This document shows, piece after piece, positions 1-5,515 of a DNA stretch of 5,515 bases (the first letter of the stretch is position 1; the number at the start of each line of letters is the position of its first letter). The translations under genes and the position numbers were made by a program. Origin of the DNA: Betaproteobacteria bacterium (lineage in GTDB: Bacteria; Pseudomonadota; Gammaproteobacteria; Burkholderiales; Burkholderiaceae); the NCBI GenBank assembly GCA_018969885.1, contig JAGWXN010000224.1, positions 1 to 5,515 on the forward strand, written 5' to 3'. The notes under the pieces were generated by a model that was not told the origin of the DNA, made no database searches, and saw only the letters and a program-made list of their open reading frames with translations.

Positions 1-74
1 ATGACGTCTTGTGCAAGCGCGGGCAGGGCAAGGCCCAGTGCGAGCGCAGCGAGGCTGGTACGCAAGGCAGACAT
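1..74 (-). CDS. Exported protein, N-terminal fragment (signal peptide only)
   Basis: Only the first 24 codons and two bases of the next are inside the window; the gene continues past the left edge. The visible peptide starts MSALRTSLAA, has one arginine at position 5, then a hydrophobic alanine/leucine run and the ending LPALA followed by QDV. This is a typical Sec signal peptide with probable cleavage after the ALA motif at residue 22, so the product should be periplasmic or otherwise exported. The ATG at 72-74 is supported by a strong Shine-Dalgarno sequence (GGAGGAG, complement of 79-85) four bases upstream. It lies 46 bp downstream of the SDR stop on the same strand, so it probably belongs to the same operon. 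A second Bug-type solute receptor would fit the neighbourhood, but no mature-protein motif is visible and the family cannot be assigned. Confidence 0.75.
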   Translation of the reverse strand, partial: MSALRTSLAALALGLALPALAQDV

Positions 75-78
75 GGAA

Positions 79-85
79 CTCCTCC
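79..85 (-). promoter_or_regulatory. Ribosome binding site of the left-edge exported protein
   Basis: The minus strand reads GGAGGAG, a near-perfect Shine-Dalgarno match, four bases before the ATG at 72-74. It is the strongest such site in the window and is the main support for treating the truncated left-edge reading frame as a real gene. Confidence 0.75.
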
Positions 86-98
86 GTTGATGTTGTTT

Positions 99-119
99 GG
101 CCGCGAGTGTAGCGCAGCC
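99..119 (-). other. Candidate RNA hairpin between the SDR and the exported protein gene
   Basis: In the minus-strand transcript GGCTGCG (complement of 113-119) can pair with CGCGGCC (complement of 99-105) around a 7-base loop, giving seven pairs of which one is a G-U wobble. It starts just after the SDR stop codon. No U-tract follows, so it is not a standard intrinsic terminator, and a strong ribosome site comes soon after. It could stabilise a 3' end, cause partial attenuation, or be chance in GC-rich DNA. Confidence 0.3.
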
Positions 120-120
120 C

Positions 121-939
121 TCAGAGATTGCGCTCGCCGCTCCAGGGTTGGCCGATGACGCTTGCGCTGAGGCCGCCATCGATGATGAGTTCGGTGGCCG
201 TGATGTAACGCGCCTCATCGCTCGCAATAAAGGCAACCGCATGGGCCACATCCCAGGCGTCGCCCATCCGCCCCATGGGGACGATGCGATGTCGGTCGGC
301 GAGCGCCTGATGAAAGTCTTCACCGAATCTTTGCTTCAGCCGTTGGGTGATCCGTGGGGTGGCCATGAGACCGGGGCGCACCGCAACGACCCGGATGCCA
401 TCAGGGGCAACCTGCACCGCGAGATTTCTCGTGAAGGCGTCCACCGCGCCCTTCGAACTGGAGTAGGCAATGCTCGGATACAGAAAACTGATGGCGGCGA
501 GCGACGAGTTGTTGATGATGACGCCTGAGCGCTGGCTTCGCATGATGGGCAGCACATGCTTGCAAGCAAGCATCACCGACTTGACATTGGCGTTCATCAG
601 CCGATCCCAGGTGTCTTCGCTGATTTCCTCGGGTCCACCAAGCACCTGCAAGCCTACGTTGTTAAACAAGATGTCGATTCGACCGAAGCGAGCCAGGGTG
701 GCATCGACCGCGTCTTTCAGTGAAGCACTTTGCGTGACATCAGCAATGAGCGGCATGCATTCAGCACCGGCTTCGGCGACCGCGCTGAGTGTCGGTTGAA
801 GGTTGTCATGGTTTGAGTCGAGCGCTGCGATCTGCGCGCCCTCTCGAGCGAGCGCAACACTCACTGCCATGCCGTTACTCACGCCTGGCGCAGACGAGCC
901 CGCCCCTGCAATCAGCGCAACCTTGCCTTTGAACCGCAT
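121..939 (-). CDS. SDR family NAD(P)-dependent oxidoreductase
   Basis: A 272-residue classical short-chain dehydrogenase/reductase, the usual length, predicted to be cytoplasmic and to interconvert an alcohol and a ketone with NAD(H) or NADP(H). A Rossmann fold opens at residue 6 (KVALIAGAGSS). The glycine-rich loop at about 11-23 is longer than the classic TGxxxGxG form. Asp41 after the second strand suggests NAD(H) preference. Asp67-Val68, the NNVG motif at 93-96 and Asn118 follow. The catalytic set is Ser146, Tyr159 and Lys163 (YSSSK), with RPG at 188-190 and the C-terminal IDGG at 253-256. The ATG at 937-939 has an AAGGA site (complement of 946-950) six bases upstream. It lies 24 bp downstream of the Bug receptor gene. 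In context it probably oxidises a hydroxyl intermediate made by the neighbouring hydratase; this is inferred, and the substrate is unknown. The family call is very secure. Confidence 0.95.
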   Translation of the reverse strand: MRFKGKVALIAGAGSSAPGVSNGMAVSVALAREGAQIAALDSNHDNLQPTLSAVAEAGAECMPLIADVTQSASLKDAVDATLARFGRIDILFNNVGLQVLGGPEEISEDTWDRLMNANVKSVMLACKHVLPIMRSQRSGVIINNSSLAAISFLYPSIAYSSSKGAVDAFTRNLAVQVAPDGIRVVAVRPGLMATPRITQRLKQRFGEDFHQALADRHRIVPMGRMGDAWDVAHAVAFIASDEARYITATELIIDGGLSASVIGQPWSGERNL

Positions 940-963
940 TGGCTATCCTTTGGGTGCTGCGTG

Positions 964-1974
964 TCAGGAAGCGGTTGCACCGGTGATTTTCACTGCTTCG
1001 GCCCAGATTCGCCGCTCGCGCACCAGCATCTTTTCCGCGGCCTCAACGCTGATCTGCTCGGCGCTGCCGTGCTGCTTGGCCATCTCTGCGCCATAGGCAC
1101 CGGTGGCGGTGGCAGCCGCGAGAGCCTGACGAAGTGACGCGAGCACCGGGCCTGGGGTGGCTGAATGGGCGACCGCTGCAAACCATACCGGTACATCTAA
1201 GTCTGCAAAACCCGACTCGATCAGGGTTGGGACGTTGGGAAGCGCCGGTGAGCGCTTGGCTGTGCTGACCGCCAGCGCGCGGGTTTTGTCACTCTGCAAA
1301 ATGGGAATGGCTGCTGAAGCGCCGATCTGGCTGAAGCCGATGCGCCCGGCGAGCAGATCGGTTCGCTGGGGCGCCGCGCCCTGATAAGGGACGTGAATGA
1401 ACTTGAGACCTGCCATTTGCGCCATGACTTCGGTCTTGAGGTGCGCAAGCGAGCCGACACCGTTTGAACCGTAAGCGATCTTTCCTGGCTGGGCGCGCGC
1501 AAGATCGATGAACCCCTTCATATCGGTCACCGGCACTGCGTCGGTGTTGATGACCAGGACGTTGGGTTGGCTTCCCATCATGCCGATCCAGGCGAAATCG
1601 CGTTCGGGGTCGTAGGAGAGTTTGCCGAAAAGGGGCTTGTTGATCGCGAGAATTGCCTGACCAGCGACCAGCAAGGTGTGGCCATCGGGGGCCGAGGAGG
1701 CGACATGCGCCGCAGCGATGTTGCCGCCCGCGCCGGGCTTGTTTTCAACGACCCACTGATGCCCGGTCTGGGTGGCGAGCGCATTGGCGAGCGCGCGCGT
1801 CATCATGTCCGCAGGGCCGCCCGCAGCGAAGGGGACGACCATTCGGATGGGCCGGGACGGAAAACCAGATTGGGCCCGAACGGACCCGGCGAGTGCAGCC
1901 ACTGAGGCCGCAAGCGATGCGCCCAGCAGGCTACGTCGGCGGTTGGGATAGGAGGGCCGGGACACCAGGGTCAT
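964..1974 (-). CDS. Tripartite tricarboxylate transporter (Bug) family substrate-binding protein
   Basis: A 336-residue periplasmic solute receptor of the Bug/TctC family, which binds small organic acids such as carboxylates and aromatic acids, either for uptake with TctAB-type membrane partners or for sensing. The N-terminus has a basic stretch (RRR at 12-14), a hydrophobic core and a VRA cleavage motif ending at residue 34; RRSLLG could be read as a Tat-like signal. The mature protein starts QSGFPSRPIRMVVPFAAGG, the family hallmark. ENKPGAGG (77-84), PDGHTLL (96-102), YGSNGVGS (168-175) and HVPYQGAAP (194-202) follow, all typical of the two-lobed Bug fold. The ATG at 1972-1974 has GGAG (complement of 1980-1983) five bases upstream. 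It sits 21 bp after the cupin and 24 bp before the SDR gene. No TctA or TctB membrane gene is in the window; orphan Bug genes are common in Burkholderiales. The ligand is unknown but is plausibly the compound degraded by this operon. Confidence 0.95.
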   Translation of the reverse strand: MTLVSRPSYPNRRRSLLGASLAASVAALAGSVRAQSGFPSRPIRMVVPFAAGGPADMMTRALANALATQTGHQWVVENKPGAGGNIAAAHVASSAPDGHTLLVAGQAILAINKPLFGKLSYDPERDFAWIGMMGSQPNVLVINTDAVPVTDMKGFIDLARAQPGKIAYGSNGVGSLAHLKTEVMAQMAGLKFIHVPYQGAAPQRTDLLAGRIGFSQIGASAAIPILQSDKTRALAVSTAKRSPALPNVPTLIESGFADLDVPVWFAAVAHSATPGPVLASLRQALAAATATGAYGAEMAKQHGSAEQISVEAAEKMLVRERRIWAEAVKITGATAS

Positions 1975-1995
1975 AAATACTCCGGTTGGTTTCTT

Positions 1996-2418
1996 TCACT
2001 CAACGCCGTTGACGGTGTCAATGGTTTTGTATTCCGCGGGAGAAGTGATTTCGAGTAGCTCGACGTCAGGCGACCAATCGATCACGCTATGCGACAGCCC
2101 AGGGGGGATGACATGGCAGTCGCCCGCCTTGAGGGTATGTTCGCCATGACCGACGTAGCCGAAGCGTACCCACCCGTTCAAGACATAGACGAACAGGACA
2201 TCGAGTTCGGTGTGCTTGTGCTCGCCGATTGGCGGCTTGGCCCCAGGGGCTGCGCGAATGACATGCGCGTCGTACGCACCGCCTGTTGCCTTGTCGACGC
2301 CTAGTTGGCGGTAAAGGAACATGGGCCGTGGCGCGCCATTGTTTGCGTGGAGCGGCGCAAATTGGGTGTCCTCCAGATGAGTGATCATCAGGCTCTGTTT
2401 GAAGGTGGTGTCCTGCAT
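1996..2418 (-). CDS. Small single-domain cupin protein
   Basis: A 140-residue single-domain cupin, a beta-barrel protein that normally holds a divalent metal. Motif 1 starts at Gly59 and includes His67 and His69 (GEHKHTELD), ending at Gly82 (VLNGW). Motif 2 is GDCHVIPPGLSH at 99-110, with His110 as the fourth ligand position. The usual metal-binding Glu of motif 1 is not in its normal place, and the Asn ending motif 2 is Asp114. The start at 2416-2418 (MQDTTFKQSL) is chosen because AGGAG (complement of 2426-2430) sits seven bases upstream; an ATG at 2494-2496 would add 26 residues and overlap the preceding gene by 61 bp. It begins 17 bp after the crotonase stop and ends 21 bp before the Bug gene. 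Such small cupins occur in catabolic operons as dioxygenases, isomerases or accessory proteins; the role here cannot be read. Confidence 0.88.
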   Translation of the reverse strand: MQDTTFKQSLMITHLEDTQFAPLHANNGAPRPMFLYRQLGVDKATGGAYDAHVIRAAPGAKPPIGEHKHTELDVLFVYVLNGWVRFGYVGHGEHTLKAGDCHVIPPGLSHSVIDWSPDVELLEITSPAEYKTIDTVNGVE

Positions 2419-2425
2419 GGCGCGG

Positions 2426-2430
2426 CTCCT
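2426..2430 (-). promoter_or_regulatory. Ribosome binding site deciding the cupin start
   Basis: The minus strand reads AGGAG here, seven bases before the ATG at 2416-2418 and inside the 17-bp gap after the crotonase stop. It favours the 140-residue cupin over the longer reading that starts within the upstream gene. Confidence 0.7.
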
Positions 2431-2435
2431 GCGGG

Positions 2436-3230
2436 TTACTTGGATGGATACCAGGCGGCGCTGCGCTTGGCATGAAACGATGCTAGCCCCTCGCATGCCT
2501 CATCGGATTGGCGCTTGCTGGCGTGCTGATCGACCAGGCGATGAAAGTCGCGCTCGGAGAGATCCGACCACGCGTACTCGAGCGCGACCTGTTTGGTGAG
2601 AGCATTGGCATGCAGCGCGTTCTGAAGCAGTGCGTCCACCACGCGCTCACCGGCCGCTTCAAGCTCGGCAAGCGGCACGACCTGATGCAGGAGTCCGATG
2701 CGAAGCGCCTCTGCCGCATCAAATCGCTCGCCAGTGAGGGCATAGCGGCGAACCTGCCGGACGCTGATAGCGTCGTTTAATTGCGGGATGATGATGCCCG
2801 CCATCATGCCCCATCGGGTTTCTGCGATTGAGAACCGCGCGTTGTCGGCGCCGATCACGACATCGCATGACGCAATCAGTCCCGTGCCCCCGCCAAAACA
2901 CGCGCCCTGCACCAGCGCGACCGTGGGAAGTGGCAGATGGTTCAATTGATGCATCAGGTTCGCCACTGCGTGCGATGCCTGAACATTATGGGCAGGGGAT
3001 TGCTGACGCACTGACTCGAGCCAGTCGAGGTCAGCGCCAGCCTGGAAATGACGGCCCTCGCTACGGATGACCAGAACACGAAGATCGGCGCGGTCGCGCA
3101 GCGTATCAAGGCTGGAGGTGGCGGCTGCAATGAGCGCGCCATCATAGGCGTTACCAACATCGGGGCGATTCAGTGTGAGCGTGGCAACGCCACGGGCATC
3201 GACAGAAGTCAGAACCGGAAGGTGTTGCAT
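2436..3230 (-). CDS. Enoyl-CoA hydratase/isomerase (crotonase) family protein
   Basis: A 264-residue crotonase-fold protein, normal length for the family, expected to be a cytoplasmic trimer or hexamer acting on acyl-CoA thioesters. The N-terminal strand is VATLTLNRPDVGNAYD (15-30). The first oxyanion-hole segment is HFQAGADLDWL (61-71). The second is QGACFGGGTGL (108-118) followed by SCDVVIGAD. The catalytic Glu found in classical hydratases right after the GGG turn is Gly117 here, whereas the second catalytic Glu is kept as Glu137 (IAETRWG). The overall pattern (GRHF.AGADL, GLI..CD..IGA, RRYALTGERF) recalls LiuC/methylglutaconyl-CoA hydratase-like members; this is from memory, not an alignment. 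The reaction may be hydration, isomerisation or C-C bond hydrolysis. The ATG at 3228-3230 lies 38 bp after the FAH stop and has no recognisable Shine-Dalgarno sequence. The family call is firm, the exact reaction open. Confidence 0.93.
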   Translation of the reverse strand: MQHLPVLTSVDARGVATLTLNRPDVGNAYDGALIAAATSSLDTLRDRADLRVLVIRSEGRHFQAGADLDWLESVRQQSPAHNVQASHAVANLMHQLNHLPLPTVALVQGACFGGGTGLIASCDVVIGADNARFSIAETRWGMMAGIIIPQLNDAISVRQVRRYALTGERFDAAEALRIGLLHQVVPLAELEAAGERVVDALLQNALHANALTKQVALEYAWSDLSERDFHRLVDQHASKRQSDEACEGLASFHAKRSAAWYPSK

Positions 3231-3268
3231 GGGAGATGAGACGACGTTAAACGGGGGAAGACGGTCGG

Positions 3269-4147
3269 TCAGCGAACGGCGATCTGCATGGAGCCGATGC
3301 GTTCGACATGAGCTTCGATCACATCTCCCGGTTTAACCGGGCCCACGCCCGCCGGGGTGCCGGTGTAGATGAGATCGCCGGGCTCAAGCGTGTAATAGGC
3401 ACTGGTGAACTCGATGAGCTTGGGCAGGTCGAACACCATTGAAGCGGTAGATGTTTTTTGGCGCAACTCACCATTGACCGTGAGGTGCATGTTCACGTTG
3501 GCAGGGTCGCCAAATTCGTCGGCCGTGACCATCCAGGGCCCGAGCACCGCATAGGTGTCGATCGATTTCCTGAAGTCGGGAAACTGCGGGCCGCGCAGGG
3601 TCATGTCAAGACCGATTGAATAACCCGCCACATAAGACAGCGCCTCATGACGGCCGATTCGCGTGCCGCGCTTGCCGATGACTGCCACGAGCTCGAGCTC
3701 GTGATCGTTACGGTTCTCGATATCGGTGTGGGGCGTTCTGAGGGTGACACCTTCGGCTGGGCCCACCAACGCTGAGGTGGCTTTGAGGAACATTCCCCAG
3801 CGCGCAATGGTGGCGCTCGCCATGTCACGCCCGTGGGCAACGCTCTGGTCTGCCGCGGTTTCCGCAATATGATCGAGATAGTTGATGGGAGCACCGACGA
3901 TCTTGCCGGGATTGGCAACGGGCGGCAGAAGCTTCACTTTGGAAAGCTGTAGCCGGCGGGCGGACTTCATCACGCTACGGATTGCGCTACGCACGGCGGG
4001 GAGACTTGCAATGAGCGCGTCGTGCCGCGGCAGTGGGTAACTCTTGCCGATTCGTACCCGCTCCATCGCAGGCGTTACATCGGCGACCACGCCCGCCTCG
4101 AGATCGACCACACCCAGACGGTTATTGTTGAATCGGCAAAGTTTCAT
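3269..4147 (-). CDS. Fumarylacetoacetate hydrolase (FAH) family protein
   Basis: A 292-residue FAH-superfamily enzyme; members hydrolyse C-C bonds of acylpyruvates and 1,3-dicarbonyls, or decarboxylate or isomerise related oxo-acids, using a Mg or Mn ion. The N-terminal domain (about 1-75, MKLCRFNNNRLGVVDL) is followed by the catalytic core. This begins KIVGAPINYLDHIAET (82-97), including the conserved D92-H93 pair. FLKATSALVGP (120-130) contributes Lys122. The metal site is HELELVAVIGK, with Glu150 and Glu152, plus Asp181 in GYSIGLDMTLR. RKSIDTYAVLGPW (193-205) holds Lys194, and YTGTPAGVGP (261-270) is the C-terminal signature. All expected metal ligands appear present, so it should be active. 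The ATG at 4145-4147 has GGAG (complement of 4156-4159) eight bases upstream. It lies 102 bp after the FAD dehydrogenase, the widest gap here. It probably performs a late carbon-carbon cleavage in the pathway; the substrate is unknown. Confidence 0.95.
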   Translation of the reverse strand: MKLCRFNNNRLGVVDLEAGVVADVTPAMERVRIGKSYPLPRHDALIASLPAVRSAIRSVMKSARRLQLSKVKLLPPVANPGKIVGAPINYLDHIAETAADQSVAHGRDMASATIARWGMFLKATSALVGPAEGVTLRTPHTDIENRNDHELELVAVIGKRGTRIGRHEALSYVAGYSIGLDMTLRGPQFPDFRKSIDTYAVLGPWMVTADEFGDPANVNMHLTVNGELRQKTSTASMVFDLPKLIEFTSAYYTLEPGDLIYTGTPAGVGPVKPGDVIEAHVERIGSMQIAVR

Positions 4148-4182
4148 GAGATTTGCTCCGCAGCCGCATCACAAGGCCAGTG

Positions 4183-4211
4183 AGCCTACGACACCCGTGC
4201 GGCAATGGCAA
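4183..4211 (-). promoter_or_regulatory. Weak candidate sigma-70-like promoter upstream of the FAH gene
   Basis: On the minus strand TTGCCA (complement of 4206-4211, five of six matches to the -35 consensus) is followed after 17 bases by TAGGCT (complement of 4183-4188, three of six matches to the -10 consensus). It lies in the 102-bp gap and points toward the FAH gene. The -10 match is poor and such matches arise by chance, so this is only a possibility. Confidence 0.18.
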
Positions 4212-4236
4212 TCGGGGCGAGGCTGGATCGAGATTA

Positions 4237-4258
4237 CTCGGTTGCGAGGCTAACCGAG
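4237..4258 (-). repeat. Perfect 7-bp inverted repeat over the FAD dehydrogenase stop codon
   Basis: The arms CTCGGTT (complement of 4252-4258) and AACCGAG (complement of 4237-4243) pair perfectly around an 8-base loop. The left arm covers the last codons, and the TAG stop spans the arm and loop boundary. The transcript would fold into a short hairpin at the 3' end of the FAD gene. No U-tract follows, so it is not a canonical terminator. The loop octamer GCGAGGCT (plus strand, 4244-4251) occurs again at 4217-4224, a short direct repeat. Confidence 0.4.
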
Positions 4259-5515
4259 AATCGGCGGGTCGGCTGCCTCATCAATCTGGCGGGCCGCATG
4301 CAGCGCCGCGAGGTAGCCCATGGTCATCCCGGGACCGAGCGTGGCGCCGCCGCCGGGGTAATCGCCGCCCATGAGATTAGAGGCATCGTTGCCGGCTGCG
4401 TACAAGCCAGCGATTGGACGTCCTGAGTGATCGAGCACGCGGGCACGGTGGTCGATGTCGAGCCCAAGCAAGGTCCCGAGTTCGCCAATGTGCAGACGGA
4501 CCGCATAGAACGGCGCGTTTTCGATCGGAGCCAGGCACGGGTTGGGGCGATGCGAGGCGTCCCCGTTGTACTGGTTGTAGAGATTTGAGCCCTTTCCGAA
4601 CTCGGGGTCGTGGCCAGCGCGCGCATGCTCGTTGAACGTCTTGACGGTTTCCATAAAATCGCTGACCGGAAGCTCGAGCTTGCGCGCAAGCTCGCCGATG
4701 GACTGGGCGCGGATCAGATAGCCGCTTCGAATATGTTCGCCAAACGGGAGCGGATGGGGTCTTGCCGCCCCCATGCCATAGCGTCGCATGGCGCGGTGAT
4801 CCGCAATCAGGTAGGCGGTGACCTCCTCTTCGCCGGCGCAGGCCGCAATCATCGCCTGACCGAAGTCATGATACGAGGAGGCCTCATTGACGAAGCGCTG
4901 CCCCGATCGGTTTACCGCGATGAAGCCTGGCTTCTGTCGGTCGATGAGGTGCGGGAAATTGACGTGTGTGCCATCGCCTTTCGGGATGCGCGATACCGGC
5001 GCCCAGCAGGCGGCATGGCGTTGATGAAGATTGAGCCGGGCGCCGATCGCTTCGGCCGCGCGTAGCGCATCGCCAGTCAAGCTGGCGGGCACGGGTGAGT
5101 GATGCGCCTGGCCGCGCGCTGCGTGTGGGAACAGTTGCTGTTGACGCTGCCGATCGTGAGAGAAGCCGCCGGTTGCTAGAACAACGCCACGCAGCGCAAC
5201 CATGCGGCGAGGGCCGTCCGCGGTAGTGACCTGGACGGCGGCGACGCGACCATTTTGGACCTCGATCGACTCAAGTCCGCAGGAGGTGAAGATGTCCGCC
5301 CGGTTTTCGAGAGCAGCCAGCATGAGGTGGGCCACGAGCGCGTTGCCATTCGAAAGGTCCATCGGTCGATGGTGGACGATCAGATCGCGGAAGTGACGAG
5401 CAAGCTTTCGGGCAACAAACCGGAATGATTCAAATGAGCGCAGCGCATTCAGAAAGTGCTTGAGATCGGGCCCGGGCTTGATCATCAATCCGAGAAAGGT
5501 CATCTCGCGCAAGGG
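4250..5515 (-). CDS. FAD-dependent oxidoreductase, KstD/fumarate reductase flavoprotein-like (C-terminal part)
   Basis: The reading frame runs open to the right edge, so the start and the N-terminal dinucleotide-binding GxGxxG region are missing. A TTG codon at 5510-5512 is most likely an internal leucine. About 421 residues are visible; relatives are usually 550-580 long. Numbering from that TTG: VVLATGGFSHD (110-120) is the FAD-domain ATGGF motif; NRSGQRFVNEASSYHDF (201-217) matches the substrate-domain signature of the FAD_binding_2 family; PFYAVRLHIGELGTLLGLDID (334-354) and GLYAAGNDASNLMGGDYPGGG (369-389) form the C-terminal FAD-binding region. Tyr385 in DYPGGG aligns with the active-site Tyr of 3-ketosteroid delta-1-dehydrogenases. 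The expected reaction is insertion or reduction of a C=C bond next to a carbonyl. No other steroid-degradation gene is visible, so a non-steroid cyclic or linear oxo-compound is just as likely. It appears to be an early gene of the operon. Confidence 0.93.
   Translation of the reverse strand, partial: PLREMTFLGLMIKPGPDLKHFLNALRSFESFRFVARKLARHFRDLIVHHRPMDLSNGNALVAHLMLAALENRADIFTSCGLESIEVQNGRVAAVQVTTADGPRRMVALRGVVLATGGFSHDRQRQQQLFPHAARGQAHHSPVPASLTGDALRAAEAIGARLNLHQRHAACWAPVSRIPKGDGTHVNFPHLIDRQKPGFIAVNRSGQRFVNEASSYHDFGQAMIAACAGEEEVTAYLIADHRAMRRYGMGAARPHPLPFGEHIRSGYLIRAQSIGELARKLELPVSDFMETVKTFNEHARAGHDPEFGKGSNLYNQYNGDASHRPNPCLAPIENAPFYAVRLHIGELGTLLGLDIDHRARVLDHSGRPIAGLYAAGNDASNLMGGDYPGGGATLGPGMTMGYLAALHAARQIDEAADPPILG

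Noticed and set aside
99..119. Intrinsic terminator after the SDR
   Set aside because: A hairpin can form, but the sequence after it on the transcript is AAACAACATC, with no U-run, and a strong ribosome site follows, so termination is unlikely.
97..528. Plus-strand open frame of 143 codons
   Set aside because: It lies almost wholly opposite the SDR gene, which has a full catalytic motif set. The translated protein has no recognisable domain and is a shadow frame of GC-rich coding DNA.
1567..1976. Two overlapping plus-strand open frames of 107 and 112 codons
   Set aside because: Both are antisense to the Bug receptor's N-terminal half, rich in Arg, Gly and Pro as expected of shadow frames, with no domain.
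2419..2496. Longer start for the cupin, adding 26 residues
   Set aside because: The extension overlaps the crotonase end by 61 bp, is not cupin-like, and the inner ATG at 2416-2418 has a well-placed AGGAG.
4610..5065. Plus-strand open frame of 151 codons
   Set aside because: It is antisense to the conserved core of the FAD dehydrogenase and shows no family motif; long antisense frames are expected at this GC content.
5510..5512. TTG as the true start of the FAD dehydrogenase
   Set aside because: The frame stays open to the window edge, the protein would lack its N-terminal FAD-binding GxGxxG, and it would be about 150 residues short for the family. It is an internal Leu codon.

Overview
The window looks like part of a catabolic gene cluster from a high-GC betaproteobacterium, most likely of the order Burkholderiales. 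The clue is a Bug-type (tripartite tricarboxylate transporter) periplasmic receptor placed among soluble catabolic enzymes, an arrangement characteristic of Bordetella, Achromobacter, Variovorax, Polaromonas and relatives. This is inference from gene content; no rRNA or other marker is present.

Every supported gene is on the minus strand, so the cluster is transcribed from right to left. In transcription order: the C-terminal about 420 residues of a KstD/fumarate-reductase-like FAD dehydrogenase (4250-5515, cut by the right edge); a fumarylacetoacetate hydrolase (FAH) family protein (3269-4147); a crotonase/enoyl-CoA hydratase family protein (2436-3230); a small cupin (1996-2418); a Bug-type solute receptor (964-1974); a short-chain dehydrogenase/reductase (121-939); and the first 24 codons of an exported protein (1-74, cut by the left edge). 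Gaps within the cluster are 102, 38, 17, 21, 24 and 46 bp, which fits a single operon. The 102-bp gap is the only one roomy enough for an internal promoter, and only a weak candidate is visible there. No stretch over 300 bases lacks a gene.

Together the enzymes could form a route resembling beta-oxidation plus C-C hydrolysis: FAD-dependent desaturation next to a carbonyl, hydration (or ring or C-C cleavage) by the crotonase, NAD(P)-dependent oxidation by the SDR, and hydrolysis of a 1,3-dicarbonyl or acylpyruvate-type bond by the FAH protein. The Bug protein would capture an organic acid, either as substrate or as sensed ligand. The substrate cannot be read from the sequence. I found no mobile element, CRISPR array, tRNA or rRNA. 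The region reads as a fairly ordinary accessory catabolic operon, with small oddities in the cupin metal motif, the crotonase active site and the SDR cofactor loop.
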